This document shows positions 33,194-45,557 of a DNA stretch of 64,000 nt, in pieces. A program made the position numbers and the translations under genes. The first letter of the stretch is position 1. Each line of letters starts with the position of its first letter. A model generated the notes under the pieces. It was not told the origin of the DNA, ran no database searches, and worked only from the letters and a program-made list of their open reading frames with translations. The stretch lies in assembly GCA_003693705.1 (NCBI GenBank), contig RBZT01000373.1, positions 62,001-126,000 on the forward strand. The letters run 5' to 3'. This DNA comes from Polymyxa betae (lineage: Eukaryota > Endomyxa > Phytomyxea > Plasmodiophorida > Plasmodiophoridae).

Positions 33194-35264
33194 TTATTGA
33201 TAAACAGGCTCGAAATCGATATCATGGCCGTGGAGGATTGTCGGCTGCACTGCTGCAGCGCGCTCTTTCAGAGCTGCTTCGAGTCGCTCAATTCCGGCCA
33301 ATGCCGTTCTCGATTCTGGAGACATGCTCAACGCAGTATGATAGTGGATTAATGCTCTATCGATATTGCCGCTTTGAGCATAAACACCAGCAAGTTTTGT
33401 GTGCATCACATCCGATGGATTATGGGCGAGATGTTGTTCTAGCAGAGTGATCGCCTCGGAGAACTGTTTCTGGCCGATATACAGTTTGGACAATGCCAGG
33501 ACAGCGTCGACGCATTTGGGATCAATGGAGAGCGCCTTCTTGAACGCCTTCGCAGCTTTATCGCGACCTTCAGGCGATCGCGACAAAACGGTTCCGAACA
33601 AAGTCAGCGCCCTGGCATTCCTTGGCAATGCTTGAACAGCCGCTTTGGCAATATACAACGCATCGTTAAATTGAGGCAAAGCGAGATATGATTCAACGAG
33701 GCCAGCATAGGCATCTAACTCGCGCCGATCTATATGGAACGCTTGCTTATAGGCCTGAACAGCCACTTCTGCACAGCCCATCGCCAACGATATGAACCCT
33801 TTCACTAAATAAGACGGCATATGCCGAGGTGCCATTGCAACCGCTTTGTCCAAGAACTTGACCGCTATATGAAGCTTAAAACACGATGCCGAACAGCGAA
33901 CCATTACAAAGCACCTTTCTCCCGTTCACCTCGCTGATCGCAATACAAAGCGACCGCAATCCACGGTTGAGGACTGGTCTGATCCAGAGACAGTAAAGAT
34001 TGGGTTAGGACACCTGAGAAGCCCATAAATCCATGAAAGAAACTACAATTAAAAAACAATCACCAAGCTCTGAAGCTTTTCCTCTCATTCGCAGAACCCA
34101 GGCGTACATGTCCATATATTCGAGTGCAAATGGATCACATCGATGCGCCATCTCAAATGTAGCTCGGGCAGCATCTGCATCCGACAGATGCAGTTGGGTT
34201 CGAGCACGATGAACCAGAACGTGATGTGTATTAGGAAACTGGAGATTCAGATGGGAGAACGCAGCCAAAGCAGAGCGATGCTCATGTAGAGTAGCGCTTG
34301 AATGACCTGCTAATAGCTGAACGATCCAGGCATGGGTGGACTTCTTGTACAATGATGAAACTGCTGATGCATCACCACCCAACTACGTGCCATCTTTGTT
34401 AGAAAAATGAAGTTAAAAGAAAAAAGCATTTGCAAGCCAAGCCAACACCGCATATTATGAATTAAGATTAAATGTCCCTTTAGCTATAAATCATGTTATA
34501 AAAAATCAAAAGAAAACAGCTTCAAAGCCAAGAGATAAACCAGCAGTAAGATACCCGAATAATGGCTATAGCGGCACTGATCGCCATTGGATTTGCATCC
34601 AGAACCTTTTGATATGCAGCGCTGGCTGTTTTGACACGACCGAGGCGCTCATATAATGTTGCCATGAGATTCCAACAAGAAGCGCTTTTTTGTTGGATAG
34701 GTTCCAGCGCCTCCAGAGCAAGTTTTACAGAGTCAATATTGGACTGGTTGGTGGAAGTCGACTTTAAACGAACATACGCTTGAGCAATCTTCATACGTAT
34801 ACAATCGTCATTAGCGATGCGGGGATCAGCAGACGAATATCTTAGAAGTTGACTGGTTTGCAAAGCGTCTTCGTACTTGGAAATCGCGCGACGATATTCG
34901 CCTTTACCAGCGAACGCTTCTCCCAGCAGCACTAAAGAGTCTGGCAAAAAAAAATCAGAATTTGACTAGAAGAAAATGATTGAACAGGAAGGCCAGACTC
35001 GAAACTGACAGAGCAGTTTAAGCAAACAGAATTTGAAGGATTATAAAACAAGTTTACCTAACCGATGAGATCGAGTCGAGCGTCATCAGAGCCGGACGAC
35101 GATTGCTGACGGCGAGCTTCCGTGACAAGAAACTGGCCTAGAATGACAGAGCTGTCGTAGAGGCCCTGCTGGACCAGGTCGGTGACATGCGCCAGCAGGG
35201 CGAGGTTGGAGCCAGGCGACGCCCAGGACCCTGTATTGTTAGATGCCGGTGCTAATGCTGTCAT
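33194..35264 (-). CDS. APC7: Anaphase-promoting complex subunit 7 (TPR)
   Basis: APC7 is one of the TPR scaffold subunits of the APC/C ubiquitin ligase. Four main exons (about 35058-35264, 34522-34940, 34005-34380, 33194-33904) encode TPR motifs throughout. The N-terminal part (HVTDLVQQGLYDSSVILGQF, then LLGEAFAGKGEYRRAISKYE) is colinear with human APC7. The block CDPFALEYMDMYAWVLRMRG matches its DPYLIKGMDVYGYLLAREGR segment. Further TPRs are LDAYAGLVESYLALPQFNDA and PKCVDAVLALSKLYIGQKQF. Length is about 570 residues. APC7 is absent from common yeasts, so its presence is informative about lineage. The next upstream gene is CDC20. Confidence 0.88.
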
Positions 35265-35577
35265 GAGCAAGACGATTCTGCGCTATTGTCATCACCTTGT
35301 ATGCGACAAAGCAACCTTCAACTTGAAACATAACATTTATCATCATGGAGATATCATAGTTGCTTCCACAGACGTCGAAAAAGTTTTCGGTTGTTGCTCA
35401 ATTTGGTGTCAAATTGAGATCTAACAGATATGGAATGGTAGTCAGAAGTAATGTTGAGGAAACATTTTTGGTTTAAGGTTGAGACTGAATCATGCAAACG
35501 AGATCCAAGGCGAGTCATGCATAGCAATTCGGGTTAAGATGGGCAGAGGCGACAGGTTATATAAGACAATATATTAA
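35265..35577. other. Short intergenic, APC7 promoter
   Basis: About 310 bases between the APC7 start and the CDC20 stop on the same strand. It should hold the APC7 promoter and the CDC20 3' UTR. No other frame stands out. Confidence 0.35.
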
Positions 35578-37649
35578 TTAACGAATGCTGAGCTTATGTA
35601 GCTTCTGCTCCAGCTTCGGTTCGTTTCTTTTGCTAGCGAACTTCGTGTTGGACTTGACAGTTTCGAACACCTTCCAGAATCGCAGAGTTTCGTCAGCGGC
35701 TGCAGAGCAAACGGTCGTGCCATCGTTTGAAACGGCAAGATGCAAGATACGAGCAGAGTGCCCCGTCAAGTCGGTAACTTTCGCTAAAGAAGGATATTTC
35801 CAAAGCGAAAGTTGATTTTTCGAGAACCCATGAGCAGAAAGTATTTCGTTCTCATGTGGATTCCAGACAAGACCGCAGACCTAAATCGATTACGTTCCAT
35901 TCAATATACGATAACATTCATCATTACCTGCGAATTCGTATCGATTGCATTTAAACAAGAGCCAGATGCTGTATTCCAAAACCGAATATGACGGTCAGAA
36001 GTACCACCTCCCGTAGCCAACAGATTCCGAGCATGAGGAGACCAAGCAATTGCCTGAAGCAGGACGTAATCAGAATTGTTTGATATAGATTTGCATTGAT
36101 GATATCATGAAAAAACAGCCCATAGTGACAGCATTACGAACCTTAACAGCAGCAGTGTGATGCGTCAAGGTATGCCTTGGTGATTGAGATTGATTCAGCT
36201 CCCAAATATTACAAATATTATCATTCCCACCAGAAGCCAGCTGGGTTCCATCCTGGCTCCACGACAAGCCACAGACCTAAAGGGAGGTTAAAGTTTCAAC
36301 CAACCCAATGCTATGTCTGCCAACCTCCAGTGAATGGCCTCGGAATGTCGATATGTGATGATCAGAAACTCGCACGTCGTGATTGATGATGGAACTATCA
36401 CGAGATCCGCTCGATAAGATATGCCTGAAATTCCAATTACTTCAATACAGCTGCAGCCAAACGGATTACTTATTCCATGCAAGAGAGCACACGCGACCTT
36501 GTTGTCCTCTCATCACACGAACCTTCCGCTGTCGTTCAACATCCCACAGTTGCACCTGCTTCGATGTCGTTCCAATTGCTAAATGGGTTCCGGAAGACAT
36601 CCACGATAATGATGTCAAGTAATCCTATCGTATGATGAATGCAAAACCCAAAACATGGAAATAAACTACTTCTGGATCAGAGGTCTCCATCAGTAGCTCA
36701 ATGTTTCCAGTTTTTGCATCCCAAAGATACAGTGATTGACCAAGACCGACAGCAAGGATGCCTTTCGCAGACCTAAAGATCAAGTTAAAAGTTACCACAA
36801 AGTAGATTGGAGAAAGCAAATAAGAAGAGACACAAGCTATGGGCAAAGCAGAATAAGTTAACCACGACAGAACAAACGTTCGAAGGTTGAAGGACTCAAT
36901 TACCAATCCAGCAGATTTACATAATAATCATCGAGCAAATCGGGCGCATCGAGCACTCGCTCTGCTGACGATGGTATAAACCGGTGCTTCTTTCCTGAGA
37001 GTTTTCTTCAGATACGTGAATCAACTTGGATTTCATCCCGGACCTTGGGTTTGATTTGAGCCGGGCATCATATACCGATTTTGAGTGTAAAGAACGCGAA
37101 GGTTGTTTTGATGGTGAATTGGCGGTGCCGGGGCCTTCTGGCGAAACGATAAAATTCTGACGCCAGGTGCATTATTGTTGCTCGAAGTTGAATTGGAATC
37201 TGAGAACAGAGATGCTGCAAGTTGGTTCTGAAACCTGTAAAACGTTTGAGAGACTAAAAGGACCTTCGAGACATTAGAATCTTTTGAGTACCAACAGCAT
37301 CGCCGTTTTGACAAACGACCAAAAAATTGCAGCAGAAGTTCATCAAATGCTGTAAAAAAACATCACCGTTCTTCTGAATCCACACTGCCGTCTAATAATG
37401 GCTGCCAGTTTTCCTTGATACCCTGAATCTGATTTAGATGAGACACAAACTTGCAATCAAAAATTTTTGAATAAATATATCACAGACTTTGGAAGGCTGC
37501 TGAATCGCATGAATCTGCAGATCCGGATCCAGATTGGAACGTATCGGAATAAAGCGATCGGAGCAGGGCGTCGCTGAAACCGCATTCGGCGTCTTGGGAC
37601 GGAATGGGGTTCGGTTCAAGTGTCGTCCAGGGGTGGCACCATTTTCCAT
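35578..37649 (-). CDS. CDC20: CDC20, APC/C co-activator
   Basis: CDC20 recruits substrates to the APC/C in mitosis. The start is [20 protein letters not shown]. The C-box is SDRFIPIRS (DRFIPxR), needed to bind the APC/C. Next come [14 protein letters not shown] and [10 protein letters not shown], which look like CDC20 rather than CDH1. WD40 blades follow: [40 protein letters not shown] with [22 protein letters not shown]-like, [20 protein letters not shown]-like, and [20 protein letters not shown] with FWKVFE. The protein ends in the IR dipeptide (KLSIR), which docks on APC3. About eight exons with short introns. It is the direct neighbour of APC7 on the same strand. Confidence 0.93.
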
Positions 37650-37929
37650 GATGTCGTAAGCTAGAGCAACTGAGAAATTTGACAGTCACAATGCAGATCA
37701 AGATGATATGACAATCCCAGAAGCTGCCAGATTGCCGATTAACCAGGAGATCGAAATGGGAAAGGGCAATGTTTGAGGATCCGAGATAAGGAGGCCGCAG
37801 TCCGACTGAGGCAGGTAACTCCTTTACCTCTCGAAGGCAAAAGCAAATCTGAACTATCTAGATAACCTACCTACACAGCTTAAAGACGCTAGAATATACA
37901 GCAACTAAATTAGGGTTTACTACATTTAA

Positions 37930-39945
37930 TTATTGACGGCTGCTCATTGAAGCGATGGCGGATTGCCACGAAGCAATCATCTAACAAGCAGATGACTCTG
38001 TTACTTATCGTTTAAAGCAGAACTCATACCTTTTGACTGTGGGCTATCTGGATTTGGGCGAATGATTGTGCTAAGCGTTTCAGCACGGTCTGCTCTTCAC
38101 TCTGAAACTGTTCACAATCTCGCTGGATTTCCTCAGTTACGCGTTGCAACATGGAGGCGAGCTCAGATCTAATCTGTTCTGCGCGGGACACTTCCTCTAA
38201 GTCTTCGTAAGTGCCCAGAGTGTTTCATCTCACAAAGGAATTTGTTTACCCTGTGCCTCCGACAGTTTATCGCTGGATAGCCCTTTTTTCTGAAGCTGAT
38301 CTAGTTTCATTTGCTTGTTTTTAACATCAAGGGTGGCTTGCTGTAGTGCACCCAAAGCATTTAAGCGCGCTAAAATGCTATCACGATGCAAGATATTCGC
38401 AAAATGGTAATCGTACCCTGAAGAGCCTCTTCAACCGATCGTAACTGGTCAATAAGGTCTCGAAGAGGTTGTTTAAACCCGGAATATTCCCTATCGAGAT
38501 GGTGGGAAACCAGAACAGATGTTCGATCAGCGCTGAGACCTGAAATGGAGTTCTTAGCAATCTCAATGTAGAAACCCTTGACATACCGATTTCGTTTACG
38601 AAAACGCTGGAATCGTGATGTTCTCGTTTAAGCTCATGATCTGAAAGCACCGTCAAAGACAGGCCAAAGTTTCCCCACCATTGGGCGGATTCTAAACTCC
38701 CCATTTAGAGTGTTGCTACAAAAACCATTTGAAAACCACCTTTATAAGAACCGGCTAATCCTTGATATGCACTCAAGCAATTATTAGCGAGAGTTAAAGA
38801 TTGAGATACGCTCTCAGCCATGCGTTCGAATTTCAGATCAACTTCAGATTTGACCGCAGTTGCCCCGGGTCCCAAAATCGACTCCTGAACCTACAAAACA
38901 CTTACGCCTTTAAAAGCACAGCTCGGATCAACACAAACCGATTGGAACTTCTGACTGAAGAAGTTGATTAAACCCGCAGAGGCCAAGGCCAGCGTCGGCT
39001 CTTGAATTGTTCGTTCTTGTTTTGCCAGCTCAAGGTCCTACATGAACTTAACAGAAGATGACTTAATGATTTACATCGCTTACACTGTTCTGAGCAGATA
39101 AAAAGACGTCAAGGGAAGTACAATGCCTCAGCCTAGGATGGGAAATAATCCGTTCCATAAAAAGATTTAAGCCGCGCTGACGTTTCTCGATGAAATTCGA
39201 TTGCATGGTGCCTGTTTTTGGTCAGCAAAGAAGTGAGAATAAAACGATAGTCGTACCAAGAACAGATTTTGTTGGTAAAAACGGAATTACACAACCAGGG
39301 AATGATCGCTGTAGCTCTTGCCTGAGCCAAACGAAGTCTGAGAATCGACGACGGACGCAGTCGTGTCGAACGCTGGCATTCGACGAGACCCGCTGTAAGA
39401 TCGGATTTAAAATATGATACATTATGTAATTCCTTTGACCTACTTTAGACTCAACTGCATAATATAGCACATTATTGCTGCCTTGTCGCTGTGGATCGAA
39501 GACCCGAACGCTTCGGATGCCAGTTTGATCGGCCTGTATTGTCAATAAATTTACGGTTAAGAAAGAGCAGGCAGGAGGGGTCAGTTTAAGCAACAAAACA
39601 ATCTAGTTCGAAATCCGAAATCACATAAATAGCGATGACAATTATACAGGCAAAGGCGATGATGTTTTTTGAACTGTCTGCTCGGAACGAAGATCAATTT
39701 CATGAGAAGGCGGAGCCGGAATATCATTATCAAGTTGAACACGAGTGAGCCGTGTAGGGTTTGACATGGCGCGACGCGCGGCGACGATGATTTCTCCGAT
39801 CGGAGACCAATGAATGCCCAATAATACCTGATACTTCGCAGGGAAGCCTCAATTTGAACAGGAAAGCCTCGGTGGCCGATTTGCGATGTGGCCGATTTAG
39901 GATGTGAGGCCCAGGAAACTCCTTGGGTTGCCAATTACTGTTCAT
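37930..39945 (-). CDS. Sorting nexin, PX-BAR
   Basis: SNX-BAR proteins bind PI3P on endosomes with a PX domain and curve membranes with a BAR dimer during retromer or recycling sorting. Start MNSNWQPKEFPGPHILNRPH. The PX domain spans about 39090-39560: SVRVFDPQRQGSNNVLYYAV, VRRRFSDFVWLRQELQRSFP, GCVIPFLPTKS and NFIEKRQRGLNLFMERIISH with HPRLRHCTSLDVFL. A helical BAR region follows: GPGATAVKSEVDLKFERMAE, QSLTLANNCLSAYQGLAGSY, QPLRDLIDQLRSVEEALQ, QKKGLSSDKLSEAQGK, and a C-terminal helix ending MIASWQSAIASMSSRQ with TAA at 37930-37932. About ten exons. SNX1/2/5/6 versus SNX4/7/30 cannot be decided by eye. Confidence 0.83.
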
Positions 39946-40147
39946 AATGACGTATGTATGAAGCGACGTGACTGTTCATGCCATACCATTAGGTAATGGT
40001 ATTTCAGGCCATTTTGTCATGGCCCCATGGCCTCAATAAGACAATACAGTTCATACCCATTAATACACACCACCACCCCTAGGACACAGCCGTTCCTATA
40101 TCTGTACACAGGCGGCGGATTTGCTATAACACTTTAAACATATTCGG

Positions 40148-43100
40148 CTAATTTATTGTAATGAGCGCTGCGAAATACATCCACAGTGAACCGACGCCAT
40201 TGGGATACGGGTATATATAAACCGCTCTTGCAAACGTCAAGTTCTGATTGTCATTGTCGTGAAATTTCATTTCGTGTAAAGCACGTATGATCGGATTGTT
40301 GATAGAGTTTTCTAGGATACAGTCGTCGCCCGCGTCTGGAAAACAAATCGGGAAGCCATACATGCCTGTGAAAAGAGATCGAATTTTGTCAATATCCTTG
40401 TTATCTGGCAGCGCAGATCTGCCTTGTGCGACAAATTCCAGGCTCTGCAATGTCTCTCTCAGAATCTGGCTCACACCCGAATCGAAGTAAGTAGGCAATG
40501 CTCGCCAAGATATAAACTGACGCTCGACGATTCTTTCCACAGCCTGTGCACGCTGAACGTAGTATGTATCTGGATATACTAAGTACACCGGCGGATTACG
40601 ATAAATTGATTCGGAGGCCTTCGATTCCGGAAATGAACGTGTGAAAAACGGTTTCCACAGAGAGGGATTGTCGAGCTGATAGGAGATCTTACCAGGCAAC
40701 GACTCTGACTGTATATTGGCCCATATATTACGATGGTTGAAAACGCATCCCACTGATACTAATGGACACAACGCATCTGAATAATCGTACTTATCGCCAG
40801 TAACAGCATTGATTAGTTGTGTCTCTTTGACGATTCCATGAAGACTTTTATTTCGCAACACCATGCAAGTCTGCCCTTCAGGAATAGCCATACCCATAAC
40901 GACATACGTGTGCCAAACAAAAACACCCGACTGATACAGAGCTTCACTAGCTAGGAAATAATTTGCCAGTAAGATTGCATGTTCTTCCCAATCACCAGCG
41001 AGCAGCTCGAGAAATTCGGATGAGCTACACCAAATGTCACGAGGAGAACTTTCAATGCCCAGGTGAATATCATGTAAGAAAGGTATACGCGATACGAAAC
41101 GAATATATTCCTCTTCAGTCAAAGATAGAGGGGGCGATAACGGTGTGACAAAATGGGGTATGAATGCAACATTACCTGTAATATCTTGCACAAGGGCTCT
41201 TATAAAACGATCTTTACATTGAGGTAGCGATTTGACGCTCGAAAGCCAGTCTGATGCATAACGGTAGAGACGAGCTTTCTGTACCCATTCGTGCGATACA
41301 AAAGGCTCCTGAGGCAACGACAATAACGGATCCAATGTAGCAAAGATGTACAATATCGTTGGTCTTGTAGGCTCAATAAACTCATATCCGAGATTCGTTA
41401 ACGGTATTTGCAGACGGAGATGGCCTTCGATTTTTTGATTAAGATAAATCGTAGTTAGCGGGATACTAACTCGGCCAAGCCATCGTCTTTCGACACGATG
41501 TATGCTCGTATTTGTCAGCCGAGAATCGTTTGCGCGTTCTTGTGACTTCACATGATCGAACAGGTTCAGCGTGATTTCGTCCCGCATCGAAAGAATCGAC
41601 GAAGGTGAAAAACTTCCATTAGGCGGATGTAAAGGCATAATGAGAGTCTCATTCCAGCTCGGATGAGGTCCCATTACAGTGTTTGTCGATTTCGTCTCCT
41701 GCTGGAAAGACACTTCGATCATTGCTTCAACCCTTTCGTTGAAGTCACTTATATCAACTCCATCCTTGTCGGCTTTCCAGTAATCACTCATCGCCACGCT
41801 TGGGCGCGACTTTCTATTAGGATCGAGACGAATCGGGACATTTTGCGCACGAATAGCCTGGATGATAATTGAACACGATGAAGGGTTTCCTGTTACAATT
41901 CGATGCTCTCTATCAGGCCGTAATTTCCTGCTGGGAATGCAAATGTTTTCAAAAAAGTTGCTGCTGACGGTCATTTGCGGGAGAGCATTCTCACGAACAA
42001 CTTCTGAGACATTGGTGACAAAGGACTCCTGACCTTCAATTCCAATATAGTCTGATTCGGTTTCAAACATATGTTCTGAGATGTGGTCGTCGATTAACGG
42101 CACCAAATCATCGAATAGATGAAGTTGATTACGTTTGGTAAGGATTTGACGACGTGCTGACGTGACAGCATATTGCGGATTTATCAACGATAACTCAGGG
42201 ATGAGCTTCCACGATTCGAAGAACTGGCTGCTTTGCTGAGCAGCGATGCGTCTATGCAACTCCAAAACAGGCAGATTTCGCGGATCGTTTGGGTCCAATT
42301 CTTTCACCCATTGGCCTCCTGCCACTTTATCAATGTTGAGACGGTGATTGGAAACATCGAAGCCCTTCTTTGGCTTTATCGTTATGTTTTCATCCCAAGT
42401 GATAGAAAGCACCAGGTCGCCTGCTGTAACCCTTGGCTCTGAAGCCGGTGGCCAAAATTCGCATTCGTCTTTCTCTGGAATGACTATTTTTGAGGAGCTT
42501 GCAAAGGCATATTCTGTGATAACAGAGGCAGCCTCTGGAACCGGTATACCAATAAAAGTAGTTGAGAGAACTGTCTGGCGTTTCATCATGCTATCTTGTC
42601 GATAAATCTTGATAGCAATATCCTCAGGAACACTTAGCACTTTAAGCTCGAAGGACTGATTAAACTGAACAAAGAACCCAGGAAATGCTGTAGGTTGAGC
42701 AGGAGTCTGGCAAACTTTTTTACCGTTTACAAACAGCTTCAGGGATATATGAGAACTTCGTATTCGATTCCGTCGAGATAGCTCCCAAACTGAACAGTCT
42801 TCGTCCGGCGTAACTTGATGCGACCGATCGAGTATCGGTTCATAATCGGGCTGCCCAGGTTTTCTTCGGTTGAGCCGCATCTGCTTACTTATAGATGTTC
42901 GAGCTTGTTCATAATCAAATTCTGGTATGGTTCCATCACCAGCGATCTGCGATCGAAGAATATGCAGGATAGCAAGATCCTCAATGGATTGCTCCAGATC
43001 GTTGTCCCATTCGCGCTGGTCAGAATCTTGGTCATGCGGTATTTCTTTAACATGCAATCTCAACTTTGTTCCAAAATACATTTGGCCTGGCTGCGATAAC

Positions 43101-44135
43101 TTGGATGGCGATAGCAGCATTGCGGAATATCGACGTCTCCATTCTTTTAAATTTTGCCAAACGTCGTAAATACGAGCGAATAAAAATCGTGTTTCGCCCT
43201 GCTCCAATTCACGATTCTTGGTCAACGACAGAATATTTTCAAGGATTGACACAAGCCTTTTGCGATGAGTACTTAGAGTAATTTGGTCAGAATTGGAACT
43301 GATGGCGTCCGATTCCTTCAGCGCCATCTGTCGGAGGAAGCGAATACGGTCTGAATGATAATTTTGAAGATTTACAACAGCTCGCTGGTGATATTGCTCC
43401 ATGAGACTTTCAAGTTCAGCTGAGAGAGCGTCTTCTTGGGTGAATAGGTCATGCATTTGAAAAACTATTCGATTTAGGTCGAGTTTAAGACTCAGCCAGT
43501 TGTCGCCGTCGCTGATTCGTACCGGTCGCACGATATGTACGGGCAAGCTGCCGTTAGCGTATTTCTCATCTTTAACAATTCGTAAGCGTAACGGCTGCAA
43601 TGGATCGGATTCGACGTTATCATAAAAGCTTTGTTCAGTTGCCTTTTCTCGACAAATTCTTCCAGTAACAATGTTGATATTCTGTCAGTATATCAGATTA
43701 ATTGGTATCCTCTACCAATTATTACCTCTTCTGTGATTTTAGGTTTTAATGAAGTATATAATCCTTCGGTCTGCCAATCAGAAGCCTTCGATTTATTGAG
43801 TAAAACCAAGGGTTGTGATGATTGCTCGTCATGGTGTTCGTTGATCACAGCACGCTGCAAGATGACCCGTTCGCTAAGTGATTGGTATTGTTTTGGTCTA
43901 TCTGAATTATTAGACTTGACTGCATCGCTGCTAGCACAACAAAACACCTGACAATCCAAAGTCGTTCGGGTTCGATCCAGAGCTCGGGTTCAGGCTCAGG
44001 CTCATTTATTGAGGGAGGGTCTGGCTCCGGCTGATCAATTGCATTGGTGTGATCGACCGGGACGAGATTGAGTTCATTGAGTAGGCGCAGGACACGCTCT
44101 TGGGCAGGTTCGAAGGAAAGTGTGACCATGGGCAT
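40148..44135 (-). CDS. CC2D2A: CC2D2A, ciliary transition-zone protein
   Basis: CC2D2A is part of the MKS/B9 complex at the ciliary transition zone. Two small 5' exons (44135 to about 43962 with an EPEPEPE run, then the QYQSLSERVILQ exon to about 43731) join in frame over introns of 50 and 44 nt to a huge last exon of about 3.5 kb. The total is about 1,300 residues. Seen: LRLRIVKDEKYANGSLPVHI and coiled-coil FTQEDALSAELESLMEQYHQ. A central C2 domain includes SIIIQAIRAQNVPIRLDPNR and PHPSWNETLIMPLHPPNGSF. A transglutaminase-like region includes GDWEEHAILLANYFLAS and VWHTYVVMGMAIPEGQTCMV. The conserved C terminus is FARAVYIYPYPNGVGSLWMY. It is shorter than human CC2D2A (~1,620), mainly at the N terminus. 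Confidence 0.9.
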
Positions 44136-44196
44136 GTCAGGAGACCAGTTCCATGATGAAAGATGCCTTTAAAGGACAGAGCAAACGAGAAGCACG

Positions 44197-44544
44197 TCAC
44201 GTTACATCTCCAGGAGGCTGCTGCAGTTCTGTCACGCTCATGATATCATCGAGGATCATTCGGTATTCAGCAATAACGACAGACTGAAGCAATCGATTGT
44301 AGTGGTCTACGACCACAGTCTCTCGTTCGTTATGTATAAAAGTATGTGCTCTAACCAAAGTATGGATCATGGGATCAATCATCTACATATCGTACTGGTG
44401 GTATCTGAACTTTACAAGCTCACACTCCTGGGTAACGTTTCCTATGAGTATTAATCGAGCAACTTCATTGTGATCTTCTAAATGTACTTGTGAAGCGAAT
44501 TTACATGATCCCTTCGCCAGTGACTTTTTTCGATGTCCCATCAT
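44197..44544 (-). CDS. Small two-exon hypothetical protein
   Basis: From ATG 44544 (MMGHRKKSLAKGSCKF) a frame runs to about 44390. A 41-nt intron (GTAGATG...TGGTTAG) then leads to AHTFIHNERETVVVDHYNRL and on to a stop at 44197-44199 (QPPGDVT). The product is about 103 residues with alternating hydrophobic strands (EVARLILIGNVTQECELVKF) and a C-terminal helix. It could also be the 3' part of the coiled-coil gene upstream, since an AG acceptor sits right before the ATG. I do not recognise it. The stop is 61 bp upstream of the CC2D2A start. Confidence 0.45.
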
Positions 44545-44699
44545 GCCCTAAAAACCCAACTTTCAGGAAATCATGTTTCTTCTTTGCCATATAGGAGCCC
44601 GAGCATCAAACATCAAGAAAGATACATTACAGTTGTACTGGCTCATCCAGGAAGTCAAGTAAGATCTTATCGAGTCGCTCAGATGATTCTAAGCGATTA

Positions 44700-45557
44700 T
44701 CAGTGCAAATGAAGCAATACAACAATGCCCAGATTACCTGAAAACAAATGTCTTGATGCTCTATATGATCTATCTGTAGTAGAAGCACGCAGCCCTAAGC
44801 TTCTGCTTGTATCATTCTCCATCTTGTCATACTTAGGTCTATGGGTCATTATATTGTCGATAGCCCAAGGAGGATGTCTAATATCAGTTGGAATAGGGTC
44901 TTTCGGCGGCTTCATCAGCAGCGAGCGGATATTGAACCGCTTTGGAGAGTCTTCGTCGTCATCTTGATAAGGGTCGTGCGACTGACGCCAGAGGGATTCC
45001 GATTCGGATTTAATGTCTTTCTTCTGCCCAGCCTCATATTCAGCGATTAGACGCTCTTCCTTCATCCTGATCTGCTCGTTGAGATCTTCGACCATTTTTC
45101 GATGCAGGTCGGCTTGCGACAATTTGGTGTCGTGGATCACGTGCTCTCCAAGACGACGAAACAGGCCTGCATCGTATCCACCACCTTCTGTTTTCTTCTC
45201 TTGTAACCTTCGGTCCAGGACTGATTTCACCTGTGCATCTAACTGATACTTATAACGTCGTTGCCGCTCCCTGAGCTTCTCCTTTTCTGGACTATCAGGA
45301 TTACGTTGAAGTACGAGTGCAGTTTGGTTCTCTGGAGGATCGGTAGAAACAGCAGCGCCAAACAGGTGGGATTGTCGATGCTTTACAGTGATTTCTTCGA
45401 ATTTTTTCTCGATTGTCGCTTGCGATGATGGACTTGATGCATTTGAAGGCCAGGCAGCACGGCTCAATGGATCGGTCACTTTACTGGCAATCTCAAGCTT
45501 TCGCTTCCAGAAGCGATGTGTCTGGCGTTGGCCACGTAAATCTATTAGCAATCCCAT
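44700..45557 (-). CDS. Coiled-coil protein, unknown
   Basis: A frame of about 285 codons from MGLLIDLRGQRQTHRFWKRK. It is rich in Arg, Lys, Glu and Gln with long charged helices (EKEKLRERQRRYKYQLDAQV, LHRKMVEDLNEQIRMKEERL). An acidic linker and the segment TDIRHPPWAIDNIMTHRPK follow. The pattern is that of centrosomal or axonemal coiled-coil proteins, but I cannot name a family. The last ~40 codons of the open frame are doubtful. A frame at 44615-44725 (CTDNRLESSERLDKILLDFL) behind an AG may be its true 3' exon. The start is uncertain, since the frame is open upstream to about 45725. Confidence 0.55.
   Translation of the reverse strand: MGLLIDLRGQRQTHRFWKRKLEIASKVTDPLSRAAWPSNASSPSSQATIEKKFEEITVKHRQSHLFGAAVSTDPPENQTALVLQRNPDSPEKEKLRERQRRYKYQLDAQVKSVLDRRLQEKKTEGGGYDAGLFRRLGEHVIHDTKLSQADLHRKMVEDLNEQIRMKEERLIAEYEAGQKKDIKSESESLWRQSHDPYQDDDEDSPKRFNIRSLLMKPPKDPIPTDIRHPPWAIDNIMTHRPKYDKMENDTSRSLGLRASTTDRSYRASRHLFSGNLGIVVLLHLH

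Noticed and set aside
36625-36906. Minus-strand frame with hydrophobic stretch ([20 protein letters not shown])
   Set aside because: The hydrophobic part is an intron of CDC20 read through; the flanking sequence gives WD40 blades after splicing.
43693-43959. Separate gene between CC2D2A and the small upstream gene
   Set aside because: Introns of 50 nt and 44 nt with good branch sites place these frames in phase with CC2D2A, so they are its first exons.
44197-45557. The small MMGHRKKS gene and the coiled-coil frame as one gene
   Set aside because: An acceptor precedes the small gene and makes fusion possible, but I found no donor that joins the frames. They are listed separately; cDNA would settle it.
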